From: Siphonodentalium dalli | Lineage: Eukaryota; Mollusca; Scaphopoda; Gadilida; Siphonodentaliidae | Direction of reading: 5' to 3' | DNA: 64,000 nucleotides | Assembly: GCA_032622095.1 (NCBI GenBank) | Contig: CP136067.1 | Location: forward strand, 92,308,707-92,372,706 | In this document: in pieces, positions 47,683 through 58,356 of the stretch | How the letters are laid out: each line of letters opens with the position of its first letter | How positions within the stretch are numbered: the first letter of the stretch is position 1 | Position numbers and translations under genes: made by a program | The notes under the pieces: model-generated | Database searches by the model: none | What the model was told of the DNA's origin: nothing | What the model saw: only the letters and a program-made list of their open reading frames with translations

Positions 47683-48138
47683 AGTATACCTAGTATATAT
47701 AGAAGTATTTTATGTATATTGCCACAAGCATCATTCACACATGGAGTTTCGGGGGTGGGGAGTATAACAAAAACACATATAACAAATACAAGAAATAACA
47801 TCAATAAAGGTTCTGGCTACTGACTAGCCTGATACATGGAGATCTTTAATCACCCTGAAGAAAAAAAATTGCTAAGCTGACCAAAAAAACAAAAACAAAC
47901 AAACAAACAAAAAATGTTGAATATGTTACGAGTTTTCTTGACTTAAACAAGCTTATTCAAAATTAAAATGAGATCAACAGCTCTATATATAATGAGCTCG
48001 CTCATCATCTATAAGAATAAATAATATAAGTGAATATATACTCAATTAGACAAACAAACTAGGTAATAATATATGAGATCAACATACTATATTATAAATC
48101 TTGCAGATCGAGCTGTATGGGCACGTACACGTACACGT

Positions 48139-48150
48139 ACCAGATATGTT
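48139..48150. repeat. Target-site duplication of the LINE, 5' side
   Basis: ACCAGATATGTT, matching 43454-43465. Confidence 0.85.
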
Positions 48151-48773
48151 GGCAGTCCAGTCAGATATAATACTGTTTCATTTTCCCCTTCAAAGCCTTC
48201 AGCCGTCAATTCCATAACACTGATTTTTTCTTTTAGTTGCATGTTTTCAATTGTCAAGTTAAGCACCTCCTTCTCCAGGGCATTCACTGTTTTCATTTCC
48301 AATTCTGTTTGAATTTCTTTACCTTCAAGTTCAGCTGGTAAACATTCTGAGTCAGCAGATTGAGCAGAAGTACATGTATCTGTTTGGAGAGATAGAAGAG
48401 TTGTGGCTACTTCTACCTTCAACTTGTTTTCTTTCCTCTCAACCAATCTCTTATGTCTGACAGGACATGGCGACTTGACACTTTCTGTGTGCCCCAGTTG
48501 TATAGTCGGAGCCCAATCTGGATCGTTTATCATTCTTCGATGAGCAGGTTTCCCGGAAATAAAGTGGTCCGAGCATATCCGAGTGTATTGAAGATTCGAT
48601 GGTTTGATGTCGCTTCGACGAATATTTTCAAGCCATTTACGTCGCATATCTTCTGAAATCTGAATCATTTCGTCACCCTCATTGACAACTGTTGATGGAA
48701 GACGGTAGAACGACTTCTCTTTGTTCCGATCGGCTCGATTCGAGCACTCAATCACAGCGCAGAAATTAACCAT
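48139..48773 (-). pseudogene. ISL2EU transposase, THAP domain and coiled coil (5' part, split by LINE)
   Basis: Starts at ATG 48773 with a THAP zinc finger: C5, C10, C67 and H70 (CSDHF) form the C2CH set, with conserved Pro26, Trp47 and a DWAPTI box resembling the AVPTIF motif. THAP domains bind the transposon ends in this and the P-element families. A polar linker and a coiled coil follow (LEKEVLNLTIENMQLKEKIS, residues ~150-185). The frame then reaches LYLTGLPTYLV exactly at the LINE target duplication, and the other side of the insert resumes TYLVLMTLFNYI in the same phase. Continuation beyond 48138 (RVRVRAHTARS) is LINE-side sequence. The start codon lies about 90 bases inside the right terminus of the element. 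Confidence 0.8.
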
Positions 48774-48867
48774 TGTGAAAAATTAATGTAGCGAAACGAT
48801 GAATTGTATTGTGTACTCCAAAATGGCGGATCACACATTACCGTGACGTCATCAAAAGACGGACTAT

Positions 48868-50470
48868 TGGTTTCATGATGTGAACCAGATAGGCTCAAAC
48901 CACTGACCATTGAAAAAACTCCCCTCGAATCATATGACCTAGCATTTTTAATGTCATTATTTCCTGAGTTACAGGGAGGGCATCTATGTTACATTATTGA
49001 CGGTCGTCACTACACGATAGAAACTTTGAGCACAAGGGTGATGCTAATATCACAATAAGCGACCAATTTTTCACATTTAAGGTATGAAGCGACATGTATT
49101 TTGTGTATATTGCAACATGTATATTGTTATTTCCTAACTTACTTTGGGTTGTCAAATGTCATTTTTTTTACAGTAAATACATATGTGTTACAAAATATAT
49201 GTAACCTGTGCATTTGGATTTGAATTTTCAGTTCCATGTTGAAGGAATAACAGTTTAATATAGTCTGGAGCCCATTTGTTAAAGAGTTTTTGTCATATAA
49301 CCCTTCTCTTGTCACATAAATACTCTGTCGTGTCTTATAGTTAGTCACAAGAATGAAATGTGTGAAATGTGACATTTAACATGTATTATTCCAAGAAAAC
49401 AAGGACAATTTATTGCTGCAGTTAAGAATTCACCGTACAATGCAGTTTGTGGAGAACAAAGTGTGCTCCGCGATCGTCTGCCATAACTGCACACACCTGA
49501 TGCACAACGTGGGAAATTTACTAACGATGTACATTTATAAATGTGGGCCAACTGGGTCTTCCAGATCACACATGCTCAGTCGTCAGTGAACAAAACAGAT
49601 GCTGCTCCTTAATGCATCACTCATGTAACATACAGAACATCGGAACTCAATTACATTACGGGGAGCGCTTCTTCAGCACGACAACTAGTTTGAGGCTAAA
49701 TTACACTGCAGGTGCCTACATGTGGTTAAACAGGAATTTATCTAGTCAATAAAAGTCACCCGAACCGCATGACTACAGGCACGATAATTCGGTTAAGATT
49801 GAATTAAGTTATTAGATGCACTCCCGGTGGGTCTATATTTGATGTCAGATAGGACTGTGTCTGATATACCATAAGAAAGGTCATAAACAACTAGAAAGAA
49901 AAGCCCAAGGTGGCATATTATTGGTGCGGTATTCACCCTTTATTAAATGGTTGAAAACTGCGATCACAGTAAGAACTCTTGTCAGATAAACACATTTTCG
50001 GCGCAAATCACCATGCGAAGTGTCGTGGAATGAAGCTCGGCAGAAATAGGAACCTCCCAACAACAACCATCGGCTGGCATGCACGGCTGACAGAACGGCC
50101 AAAAACATACGCCGGCATGTCGATACCCGAAAGTAGATTAAAAAAAAATAATAATGTCCGTTTTTGCATTCACATCTCATGTGTTTTCCAATCAATTGGT
50201 AACTAACAATGTGTTCACACTGTGCATATATTATATATGGATTGTTTGCAAATATAGGCGAGAATGAGCATTGACGATTGGCACACCTGCGAAATTATCC
50301 AATTTCGCCATGCTTCTCCATCAGTTTTTGATCAGATCAAAATAAACAATATGGGGAATTCTACCCTCCTAATCTATCTTCAACATATCTGGCCAAATTC
50401 AAGGTGAAGTTATCTGCACTGGCATTATTGGCTTCTGTAAATGGAAATTATAAGCAATATTTGAAATGAA
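48868..50470. other. Lectin gene intron 2; no gene seen
   Basis: No repeats or coding frames that I can support. Confidence 0.4.
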
Positions 50471-50474
50471 TAGA

Positions 50475-50797
50475 GTGAACCACCGATCGATTATATAAAT
50501 TATAGTAGCCCAATAGGGCTAAACTAGATCGATTGGTTTTCCTGGCACAGTGGTCACGGTTGTAAGAGAGGGAACTCTAAATTTCTTGCATATTGAAATT
50601 TTGTTTGTTTGTAGGTTTAGTACATGTTTATATTACCGGTAAATAATTATAGCTTGTCTTTCATTAGTTTAATTTATTTTAAACTATTGGTTGAAAGAAA
50701 AATGTTGAGTACTCCCCTTATCCCAGATTCATGCTGGCTGTGAAAGATCGGTCTATTTTAGCCCAATTGGGCTATTATAGATTGATTGGTGGTTCAC
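50475..50797. mobile_element. Fold-back MITE with ~55-bp arms
   Basis: Left arm GTGAACCACCGATCGATT... with TAGCCCAATAGGGCTAAA; the right arm ends with the inverted copy (TTTTAGCCCAATTGGGCTA, AATCAATCTATAATAGC complement, GGTGGTTCAC). The arms agree at about 85 percent. Each arm contains the small palindrome AGCCCAATTGGGCT. No target duplication is clear. Confidence 0.7.
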
Positions 50798-51429
50798 CCG
50801 GACCTGTAGGCTTTAGTTGTGCATGATGTATAATATGTTTTATAGCCTATACAAAAGGCGTTTCAGGAAGTGAAGCAAAGTTTTCTTTAAATAAAAAAAT
50901 CAAAAAAAAAATCATCAACTGTTTTTTTCATGAACAAGTCTGACACAGCCTGGATTCAACTATTGTAGTTATATTCAACTATGAGGTGGTGCTTCTCCGT
51001 GTACAGGCACATTGCAATGTTACAAGTCCGAATGGCATTAACTTATGGGAGGACGTTTTCACGTTTATTATCTTACTACATTTAAGCGTAAATCATTTAT
51101 GCTTATGCATAAATTAAATTACACATAAGGGTAATTCACTTAAGCATAATACATTTGAATTATGCTTAAGCGTAATTCAATTTCGCTTAAGCGTAATTGG
51201 GTTCATCAGCTATTTTACCTCAAGTATATTGGTATAATCTGATGTAGTTTACTGGCATTAGTAATGTCGTTGCATCCATTTCAGCTCGATGGGAGTTCAC
51301 TGGAATTTTGACTTCACTGAAGGAAAGAAGACTTCTACACATGTCTTTGTTGAATATTCAAATGGAGATCTTTGATGCGCGCCTCTCTTACCAAACGTAC
51401 ATAATAGATGTGCATGTCATACCATTCAT

Positions 51430-51595
51430 ATTCAGCTATAATAGTTCAATATAACTATAATAGTTTAATCCAGGGTGTTCCAGACCTGATCAAGAGGTAG
51501 CATACCAGTCATATTCAGATAAAATAGTTCAATATAACTATAATAGTTTAATCCAGGGTGTTCCAGACCTGATCAAGAGGTAGCCTTTTAATATA
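51430..51595. repeat. ~83-bp tandem duplication
   Basis: Two copies of a unit with AATATAACTATAATAGTTTA and CAGGGTGTTCCAGACCTGAT, nearly identical. Confidence 0.85.
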
Positions 51596-51838
51596 CAAAA
51601 AATCAATAGAATATAATTACTTGTCACCTATGTGAGGCCTTTTTCGCATTTATTCCTTAATATTTGCGAATCAGCACACACATTTGCATTTCAGTGCAAA
51701 TCATTTGCCTGTTAGCTTAAATAATTCGCGCTTTAGCACATATGCTGCAAATCATTCACACTGAAGCGTAAACATCAATTAAACTGAATTGCAAATAACT
51801 AACTCCAACTGACTCCAACTATGCTTGAGTGATGTCTT

Positions 51839-51953
51839 ATGGCCAGAATAAATTTGAGTTTCGAGGGAATCGCATTGGAGGGCCTTTTCACATCTATATA
51901 TGTGAAAAGGCCCTCCAATGCGATTCCCTCGAAACTCAAATTTATTCGGGCCA
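51839..51953. repeat. 115-base near-perfect palindrome
   Basis: Arms of 54 bases (ATGGCCAGAATAAATTTGAG outward, GGCCTTTTCACAT inward) with about one mismatch and a seven-base centre. Such a structure would form a long hairpin. The GGCCTTTTCACAT word matches the GGCCTTTTTC borders of the surrounding motif field. Confidence 0.9.
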
Positions 51954-52129
51954 TAATAATATTTGCGCTTAAGCGTAAATCATTTGCGCTTCACCGTAAA
52001 TCATTTGCAGATAAGCACCAATAAATGTGTCTAATAATTTATTTGTGCTCAAGCGTAAATTAGTTTCGCTTAGCGGAAATACCCAACACTTATTTACTTC
52101 CCTCCGATTGGCAATGATTGAGTCCATCT

Positions 52130-52380
52130 TATAGTATATTCATTTGGGCCTATACAGACTCGAAAACTTAAGAAAAACATATTTCCATATGCATGTCAAC
52201 ATCCCTGTCCCAAAAATTGGTCTCTCCATCCCGAAGGTCTAGTATATTATATTAAAGGGACATCTCCTACACAGGTATATACCATTTCCATGGTCATACA
52301 AGATATAAGAGTTACTGGTTGCTTGTTTCCCATGCTCCCTCCTACATGTATATATACTCCAAAATCGAAAAAGGTGAACT
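52130..52380 (-). repeat. Inverted single copy of the 33.7-34.7 kb repeat
   Basis: Read on the minus strand it carries ACCATGGAAATGG, GTAGGAGATGTCCCTTTA, GACATGCATATGGAAATATG and TTTTCGAGTCTGTATAGGCC in the same order as the tandem family at 33690-34684. Confidence 0.7.
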
Positions 52381-52969
52381 TATTGGCTCCTTCACTGACA
52401 CCACAATTGTAGTCGAATCAAATTTATCAATATGTTTGAGAGACGTGTTCATTGCCTCTGCCATTTAAATTCAGGGGGGGGGGGGTTTAATGCGTATGAA
52501 TTTTTAATTGTGCTTAAGCGCGAATCATTAGCGCTTAAGCATAAATATGATATATTTCCGCTAAAGCGCAAATGATTTGTACTTAAGTGAAAATGATTTA
52601 CACTTAAGCGTAAATGATTTGCGATTAAGCGCAAATATGTGCACATAAGCGCAAATCAGAACATATGTGAAAATGGCCTCTCATAGAATCGCTTAAGTGT
52701 AATTCATTGACGATTAAGTATAATTAATATATATATGAGAATGAATGACCGGTGCGCTTAAGCGTAAATGAATTAGGCTTAAGCGTTAATGAATTATGCT
52801 TAAGCACAATAGTCATAATTATATTACGCTCAGACGTAATACAGTATCAACACCACGCTTAAGCCTAAGTGAATTGCGCTTTATAGGCGTGCATTACGCC
52901 TAAGTGTAATGCATTACTCTTAAGTGTAATTCACTTACACCCAAGTGCAATTAGCTAATAAATGTGAAA

Positions 52970-53867
52970 AAGGCCTCCGGTAGTTATCATTACTAACAGG
53001 AGGATAATCTTACGGAGATATTTACTGGCTATCAAAAACAAAATATCTCAATGATTTCTCCCTTCAGCGGGGAGATAACGTGGCAAACAAAATGACACAG
53101 GCACGTATCTTCAAAACACAATTTGAGATACTCACGTCCATGTTTATATTGGAGATGTTTTTAAAATATACATCTACCGGTGCACCTACCTAATACGTAT
53201 TTGTTCTGAAAATACCAAATCAGCGCACACATTTGAACATATCATGTATTCTAACTTTTATAAGGCAAGTGATGTAATTTATTATTGACATTGATGGCCT
53301 ATTATTTTGCAATTAAATTTTCATAATTATCGTGCATGCTGTCTATAGACGAATGAACAAACTCGAAATATTGAAATTGGGACATACATTTTAGTGGACA
53401 TTCAGCTATAAAGGTGACGGGTAGGGAGTGAATATCCCGCTACACGACATGTGCTTGTTTTATAGAACTCATTGCTGACCACAAATAAAATCACAATATC
53501 TTGTCTGGAAGACGCTAGTATCAAAGGACCAGAATATGGACAAACATTGATAATGACTCGTATAATTATATCGTACCTGATAATGAATAAAGTAATAATA
53601 TCTGCTCATAGTTGTATCACTGTCATAAAAAACGATTCAATTCAAGTTCAATTTAATTTAGTCTTTCTAAAAAAAAAATCGGTTTTAAAAACGTCCACCT
53701 GTTACTTCTGACTCACGAGTTTAGTTCCATGCACGCATAAATCACAAAACAACATCTTGTTTACTCTGAGTGCAGTTCGGTACAGTAGTCTTTATAATTT
53801 CGAGCTGAGAGGACCCATTTGTATGTGAGGGTGAATAATTGGTCACATCAGATGACATGTAACTCAC
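52970..53867. other. Lectin gene intron 2, 5' part; no gene seen
   Basis: Unassigned AT-rich sequence. The splice donor GTGAGT of exon 2 reads from 53867 downward. Confidence 0.4.
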
Positions 53868-54038
53868 CCTTCTCTATAATGATCTGCCTGACTGCATTAT
53901 GCGTCGCCTGGGATTCTATGACTGCCAACTTGCCACCAATTTGCGCGCATGCATCACGCGCTTGGTACCACGTGACCGGTCCTCTCTCAAACACAATGCA
54001 TCTCCCTTCAATTCTGTACTGGTTCGGTCCGCATAGCT
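53868..54038 (-). CDS. PAN-CTLD secreted lectin gene, exon 2 (N-terminal half of lectin domain)
   Basis: A 171-base exon, phase 1 at both ends. It reads LCGPNQYRIEGRCIVFERG, then WYQARDACAQIGGKLAVIES and a final helix NAVRQIIIEK. This is the first half of a C-type lectin fold: the N-terminal hairpin cysteine pair, the WxxAxxxC helix and the GGxLAxIxS strand. The second half is exon 3 at 36877-37118. The acceptor is TTCTATTTCAG and the donor GTGAGT, both strong. Joining phases (G from exon 1 plus AG here gives Glu; G here plus AT gives Asp) leaves the reading frame open through all three exons. Intron 1 before it is 4.3 kb. Confidence 0.85.
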
Positions 54039-54636
54039 CTGAAATAGAACATATACCATTTAATTTATGATTTGTTTATGTATGAGTTGGGGATTTAACA
54101 AGGATGAAATGACATGTCCACACACATGAAAAGGTTCCTATTGGGGCCCTATATAATCAGCCAAAACTCAATAATAGGGCACCATTATGATCTGTTCTTT
54201 GTTTTTGTTTTTTATTCGTTCTTTGTTCTATTTTTGTGGCTATCAGTAGACCCACACACATACATGTATGCATAATACTGCTGACTGATTAAGCATGCAT
54301 CGCGTGTATATATGTAAGAGGTAAATGGAAACACAGAGGTAAAAGCAGACCACATGCCAACTAAGTGCATCTATATTTTAAAATAATCAATTCAAGCGAG
54401 ATTTTCAATTACGATCAAGTAGTAGTAATTTTGACCAATCTGAATCACAGTAATCGGGCCTCTCATTTAAAGAGAAAGGAACAAACCTATCATAATTCTC
54501 ACTCAAATTTATGTTAATGTAAAACATTTGAATTGGCATACCGGTACTTGTTTGGTAAGAAATTGTCCAATAACATGCGTGAACTTGTCCATTCACTCAC
54601 ATGTGCACTTCATATCTTGATTCATACCAGTAGGTA

Positions 54637-57226
54637 CACTGTTAGAAAAAATACCGTCGTTTTAACGGTCTGAGACCGCGCAACATCGCTGCCGACATTT
54701 GACCGTTAAACATAAGGTTAGACCGTAGCATTTTTCTACGGTATAAGGCCGTTTAAGTAACAGGCAGACCATAACCAATAACTGTCAGACCGTTGTATTT
54801 TTTACGGTTCAGCACCGTTAAATTAATATCAAGACCAATGTCAGACCAATGGTATTTTTCAAGGGTCAACACCAATTTGTTGCTCTTAATTTGCTAATTT
54901 ACCATAGAATTAGCCAGGTTCCCATGGTGGCAATATGATTTCCCGGTAGGCATTACGATTCATGTCTTTGAATGGTCGAAACTAGTATTATTCGTAACTG
55001 AAAAATACATCTAAGTTCTTATGTTACGATCATAGTTTTGATGGAATGTAAATAAATGCATAAAGTTTTAGACAATACGTATGAAACTTTGCAGTTTACT
55101 ATCTGCCTCGTAGAATTTAATCCGGAAAAGACTGCGCACACGTACTGTGTTCGCCTTTCACTAACTACTCTATAAATATGGCTGTAATTAAAAAACGATT
55201 CTAGTAATAGCTGATTAGCCAACCCGTCACTATTCAGTTATGAGTAATACTAATTTCGACCATTCTAAAACATGAATTGGCATGCCCTTATAAGCCATAA
55301 AAAGAACAAAGCTACATGTTTCACAGTTAAAACTCAAATTTATGAACATGTAAAAGTAAAATATCTTAATGGCATACTTTTAGTAACATGTAAGGCGTTA
55401 AATTGTCCAGTCACTTGTAAACACAGTTTTTATTATAACAGGTGAATCCGTACATCATGATAATACAGTACCAGTCAGAAGTGGTATTTTTAAGCACCTT
55501 TTTGCGATATTGAGCGTGCTTAATTTAGAAAAAGGCGTGATTATAGCACACTACCAACAATCTGTCACGCTTATTATTGCAATATTGAACGCAAAATATT
55601 GCGATACTATGCGCGCTAAATTTCATACAGACCGATAGTGTTATATTTATATTCGATAAATACTGTGCATATAGTGTACATGTAGTGTACATATAGCAAT
55701 TACAACTATAATTAGATAAATATCTAAACATTGTCTCTATTTATACAATAAACAATATAGAAGCAACAATTTGATTTAAATGTCACAATTTTGAGCGCAA
55801 AATGTCGCAATATTAAGCGCAAAATATTGAGATATTAAGCGCAAACCATTGCAATAATATGACAAGCTACATGCTTATAAGTGTTTCCACTTGCAATAGT
55901 ATTGCGATATTGGGCGCGAAAATAGCGCGCTTAATATACCACTTCTTTTGACTGGTACTGTATATCAATAACAGTTAGTTGGGATTGGAACCTTCAGGAC
56001 AACAGCAGATCCCACAATAACTATGCACAATGACTTGGCGACAATGTTCTCCTGTGGTCGCAAATTTTCCATGAAATTTTAAAGCATGATGCATCAAACT
56101 GTATACTGGTATCACAACCACTTAGCATCGATATCAGTGAGTCAGCCAAAGATACTTTAATAAGAACATCCAAACAATAGTGTACTCCCGGTAAATTGTC
56201 GTAATAACATGGCGAATGATGACAATGTCTCATATCCACACGTATCAATGAAAATTGATGAACACAGGACGAATTGGTCCGTGTAATTATAAAGCTGGAA
56301 TTGTATATATGTGATCATCCGTCACTGCCCGGCGTCAGTTCGTTGTTTCCGGTGTTGTTGACACTGAAGCTCTTGTGAATTGCACTGGTGCATACAGTAC
56401 ATGTATATGTATATCCTCTCTTGTAAATGTACATGCATGTGCATTGAAACAATCAGATTCAGAACACTGTCAACTGGTTGTCAACATTCTAATAGTAATA
56501 GCTGCTCGTTGAGTCGTTGTTGTTATTATTGTCTATTGGTTGACATCGAAGTTTGTGTTAATTGTACCTGTATCCTCTAGTGTTAGTAGATGTGCCAGTG
56601 TTTTGATACTAAGTCACAACACTGTCAATTTCAACATCATCACTGAGTCGAATGAAGTCAGACCCCCGATCGTGCCATGATTCGCATGAATCGATTGACA
56701 TGAATCTCTGCTCTCTAATTTAGTGGACATTGTAAATGGTTAAGCCAATTTTCGCAGAATTGAAACTTGTCCTGTTATCGAAGGAACCGAAATCAGCCGG
56801 TCTTAACAACTGTTCACAATGGAAAAGGTAACAGTTTCCCCAAAAAACAATAATTTACAACGCCAAATATAAATGGAGAAAAAATTATCTCAGTGCTAAA
56901 GTGGTAACTTAACCCCGGATTGAGAATTACAATATGCGCACCGACCCGATTAACACAGAATGAATGCCGATATTATATACATATTAAATATCAGCAGAGT
57001 AAGATTCAGTCATACTGTATGAAGTCATTGTCGTATATAATATGGTCGCCGATAAATATACTATTTTGACGGCATGACTTTGAATCACGAAAATATTTAA
57101 TTTAGACAAATTTCAAGGGCACATAACATAACATAACGGTAAAACATTGTCAAACTGATGAAACGGTATGGGGCCGTCGATTATGACGGCCCGAAACCGT
57201 CGAACCGACAGTAATTTCTAACAGCG
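54637..57226. mobile_element. TA-flanked inverted-end element in intron 1
   Basis: Left end CACTGTTAGAAA after TA (54635-54636), right end the inverted CGCTGTTAGAAA before TA (57227-57228). Both subterminal regions are rich in ACCGT/ACGGT words (TACCGTCG, GACCGTTAAA, GGCCGTC), which are typical of one element family. The 2.6-kb span contains another MITE (55466-55960), and no transposase is recognised. The ends are short, so an accidental pairing of two relatives is possible. Confidence 0.45.
55466..55960. mobile_element. Tc1/mariner-like MITE with TA duplication
   Basis: Begins CAGTACCAGTCAGAAGTGG and ends with its inverted form (CCACTTC then TTTTGACTGGTACTG), flanked by TA at 55464-55465 and 55961-55962. 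TA duplications with CAGTACCAGTCA-type ends are seen in Tc1/mariner MITEs. The interior has about ten AAGCGCAAAATATTG-like words in both orientations, a short-period array of its own. Confidence 0.7.
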
Positions 57227-57326
57227 TAGATATAGATTGACGGAGCAAAACGTAAACAGTTTGATCAATTGTATAACCGGAGTACATTAATCATTGCTTA
57301 TATGGCTTGTTATATCAAACATAAGA

Positions 57327-57424
57327 GTGTATGCAAAGTATAGATACACCTGAAATATAATTGTATAGACGATCGGTGTGTATGCAAAGTATAGATACAC
57401 CTGAAATATAATTGTATAGACGAC
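57327..57424. repeat. 51-bp direct duplication
   Basis: GTGTATGCAAAGTATAGATA plus CACCTGAAATATAATTGTAT and AGACGA occurs twice without change. Confidence 0.9.
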
Positions 57425-57429
57425 ACATG

Positions 57430-58356
57430 CGTCATTATGCCCCCAACATATACCAGCTGGGCGCCGTTACATTGTTACCACATCAACCGAGCTTGTGGAG
57501 AAAGCTTCCAAAACATTTCGCGGAAGGCCATATACGTATGTAATAAGTGTGTATCGCAAAATTAACATTTCCTGCAAAATGTACACAACATCGCATCTAC
57601 TATTAAACGACTAAACATTTTGTAAACAATGGCAACAGCACAGCTGACGCATTATCGTCGTTACAGAATATCTTGGAATTCATTAAACTAACAGTCATTC
57701 TGTCTGTTTCCCTGTATCATTTGGTTGGGGCCTGTTCCATGGCATACACAGTTGGTATTGTTGGAATACGACCTTCTGGGAATGCATGCGTTATTTTGAC
57801 GTATCCATGCCGATTTTACTATCCATTTCGATTTCACTAGCCTTGTGGATTTCACTAGCCATGTCGATGTAACACAAATATATTAGTTATGCTCGCTCTG
57901 GTGACGCGCTTTGATATTTCAGCATATAGCGTTGGTATATATCACAATCATACACGATAATCAGAAATCAACCATCGCCTCATGTGTATGATTAAGGACC
58001 TTGTGATGTGTGTCTAAGATTGGTAGAATATGAACCATCGTTTGGGTTGAAATGAAAAGTATCCACCATGACCTGGGCGTGGGTATGGGAGACTATCACA
58101 CTTGTGGTCAGATGCATTGCACGTCGATTAGCATGACGTGGGAGGATTCTTTTTATAATAATAATTAGTGCAGCACAGTCTTAATCCATTTTAGAAAGAT
58201 CAACGAGGTCGTCAAATACTCTAAATAAACACACTGTAATTCTCTCTTAAATGAGCATAACCAGAGTGGTAAGATATTTGAGCCGGGCCCATTTTTTCAG
58301 TGTTTCTGGACCTGCTTACTTCTCGATGTTATATACTAGCTATCTAATCAACTCAC
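57430..58356. other. Lectin gene intron 1, 5' part; no gene seen
   Basis: Unassigned. The donor GTGAGT of exon 1 lies at its upper edge (58356-58351). Confidence 0.45.

Larger units (their letters stand above)
43466..48138 (-). mobile_element. L1/Tx1-like LINE inserted in the transposase gene
   Basis: A 4.67-kb insert bounded by identical 12-base duplications. Its 3' end on the minus strand has AATAAA (43486-43491) and a poly(A) tail (T-run 43466-43480), the mark of target-primed insertion. The coding region (44020-47690) encodes a partial endonuclease, reverse transcriptase and C-terminal cysteine-rich region. The first part of the endonuclease is missing. About 450 bases (47690-48138) between the truncated coding sequence and the 5' target duplication are not LINE coding sequence and include CAAA and AGAT-rich stretches. 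A 52-base tandem duplication (47579-47682) sits at the truncation point. Confidence 0.85.
39979..48865. mobile_element. ISL2EU-type DNA transposon with a nested LINE
   Basis: Ends are inverted: AGTCTGCTTC...TGACGTCAC then CCGCCATTTTGGAG at the left, and the same words in reverse order and complement at the right (CTCCAAAATGGCGG 48817-48830, GTGACGTCA 48843-48851, GACT 48862-48865). AT dinucleotides flank both ends (39977-39978, 48866-48867), consistent with a 2-bp target duplication. It carries two convergent genes known to pair in ISL2EU elements: a YqaJ-type nuclease with PHD finger (plus) and a THAP-HTH-DDE transposase (minus). Without the 4.67-kb LINE and one TSD copy the element would be about 4.2 kb. 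Both genes are damaged, so this copy is inactive. It sits in intron 2 of the lectin gene. Confidence 0.8.
51050..52970. repeat. Field of palindromic AAGCGTAAAT-type motifs
   Basis: Dozens of copies of a word built on GCTTAAGC with CGTAAAT, GCAAAT or CGTAATT on one or both sides, spaced about 17-22 bases apart in dense blocks (51065-51200, 51690-51780, 51955-52080, 52500-52660, 52690-52960). The ideal unit ATTTACGCTTAAGCGTAAAT is a 20-base palindrome. The blocks are separated by a 115-base palindrome, an ~83-base tandem duplication (51430-51595) and a piece of another repeat (52130-52380). GAGGCCTTTTTC near 51633 and GAAAAAGGCCTCC near 52960 form inverted outer borders. No coding sequence. Confidence 0.75.

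Noticed and set aside
51839-52024. 61-codon frame across the palindrome
   Set aside because: Both halves are reverse complements of each other; the frame is a by-product of the hairpin.
53819-54070. 83-codon plus-strand frame
   Set aside because: Antisense to lectin exon 2; it crosses both splice sites without domain support.
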